From Acetobacterium fimetarium (GTDB lineage: Bacteria > Bacillota > Clostridia > Eubacteriales > Eubacteriaceae), in contig NZ_WJBC01000002.1 in the NCBI RefSeq assembly GCF_014284475.1, positions 124,001-188,000 on the forward strand: a stretch of 64,000 bases of DNA, given 5' to 3'. The notes below the pieces were generated by a model. The model worked only from the letters and a program-made list of their open reading frames with translations. It made no database searches and was not told the DNA's origin. Below, in pieces: positions 63,977-64,000 of the stretch. Position numbers and translations under genes: made by a program. Numbering within the stretch: position 1 is the first letter of the stretch; each line of letters begins with the position of its first letter.

Positions 63977-64000
63977 ATGATAGAAAAGAAACATCGGGGT
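63977..64000 (+). CDS. Start of an unidentified gene cut by the right edge
   Basis: ATG 63977 with TTGGAG about 11 bases upstream opens a frame reading MIEKKHRG up to the window end. Eight codons are too few to identify it. In related genomes an RNA methyltransferase gene often follows rplT, but nothing here proves that. Confidence 0.4.

Overview
The window is AT-rich, densely packed and reads as Clostridia-type Firmicutes DNA. Supporting signs are strong GGAGG ribosome-binding sites, frequent TTG/GTG starts, two T-box leaders, L21 and L20 ribosomal leaders, a CIRCE element, an L27 with a Prp-cleavable N-terminus, and many anaerobe-type genes (bacteriohemerythrin, Old Yellow Enzyme with FeS/FAD, radical SAM/B12 proteins). 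Overall gene content resembles an acetogen of the Acetobacterium/Eubacterium group, but that placement is inference. No rRNA, tRNA, CRISPR array, insertion sequence or prophage was seen.

Layout. 1-1.4 kb: the end of a hybrid histidine kinase and its CheY-like partner. 1.5-7.1 kb: a CadC/CadA metal-efflux pair, a SufC-like ATPase without its usual partner, and htpG behind a CIRCE operator. 7.3-12.5 kb: an EAL-HDOD protein, a hemerythrin, a MORN-repeat membrane protein, a formate/nitrite-transporter remnant, a zf-HC2/DUF4349 gene split by an in-frame TGA, and a FlxA-like protein. 12.5-17.9 kb: a LysR regulator divergent from an aldo/keto reductase, an MFS carrier and an Old Yellow Enzyme-type reductase. 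18-24.4 kb: PspA with a GIDE-domain protein, a TM1266-like protein, an NPKTG-anchored surface protein, a nitroreductase and a TetR regulator. 24.4-35.3 kb: a chemosensory operon (cheA split by an in-frame TAG, cheW, mcp, cheR, cheB, cheD) that continues into a hybrid kinase, a lone receiver and an HD-GYP protein, so its output may be c-di-GMP. 35.4-41.1 kb: small regulators, a flavin reductase-like protein, ilvE, DUF445, and an ABC ATPase overlapping a Ser/Thr kinase. 41.1-50.6 kb: the conserved rplU-prp-rpmA-obgE-yhbY-nadD-yqeK-rsfS block, preceded by the radical SAM/DUF2344 pair. The rng gene often found in this block is absent; its place holds a repeat-rich non-coding interval, ndk and a class B sortase. 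50.6-64 kb: a MacB-type export operon, ychF, a radical SAM protein, thrS (Thr T-box), a three-gene ABC uptake system (Tyr T-box), and infC-rpmI-rplT.

The most unusual stretch is 43.7-44.5 kb. It has a promoter with an extended -10, about 24 degenerate dyad repeats spaced near 22 bp, and a strong intrinsic terminator before ndk. It looks like a discrete non-coding RNA of about 720 nt, or a very long attenuated leader of ndk. Two otherwise good genes, cheA and the zf-HC2/DUF4349 gene, each carry one in-frame stop, and each stop could come from a single C-to-T change. The kinase-receiver pair at the left edge is a paralogue of the pair at the end of the chemosensory operon.
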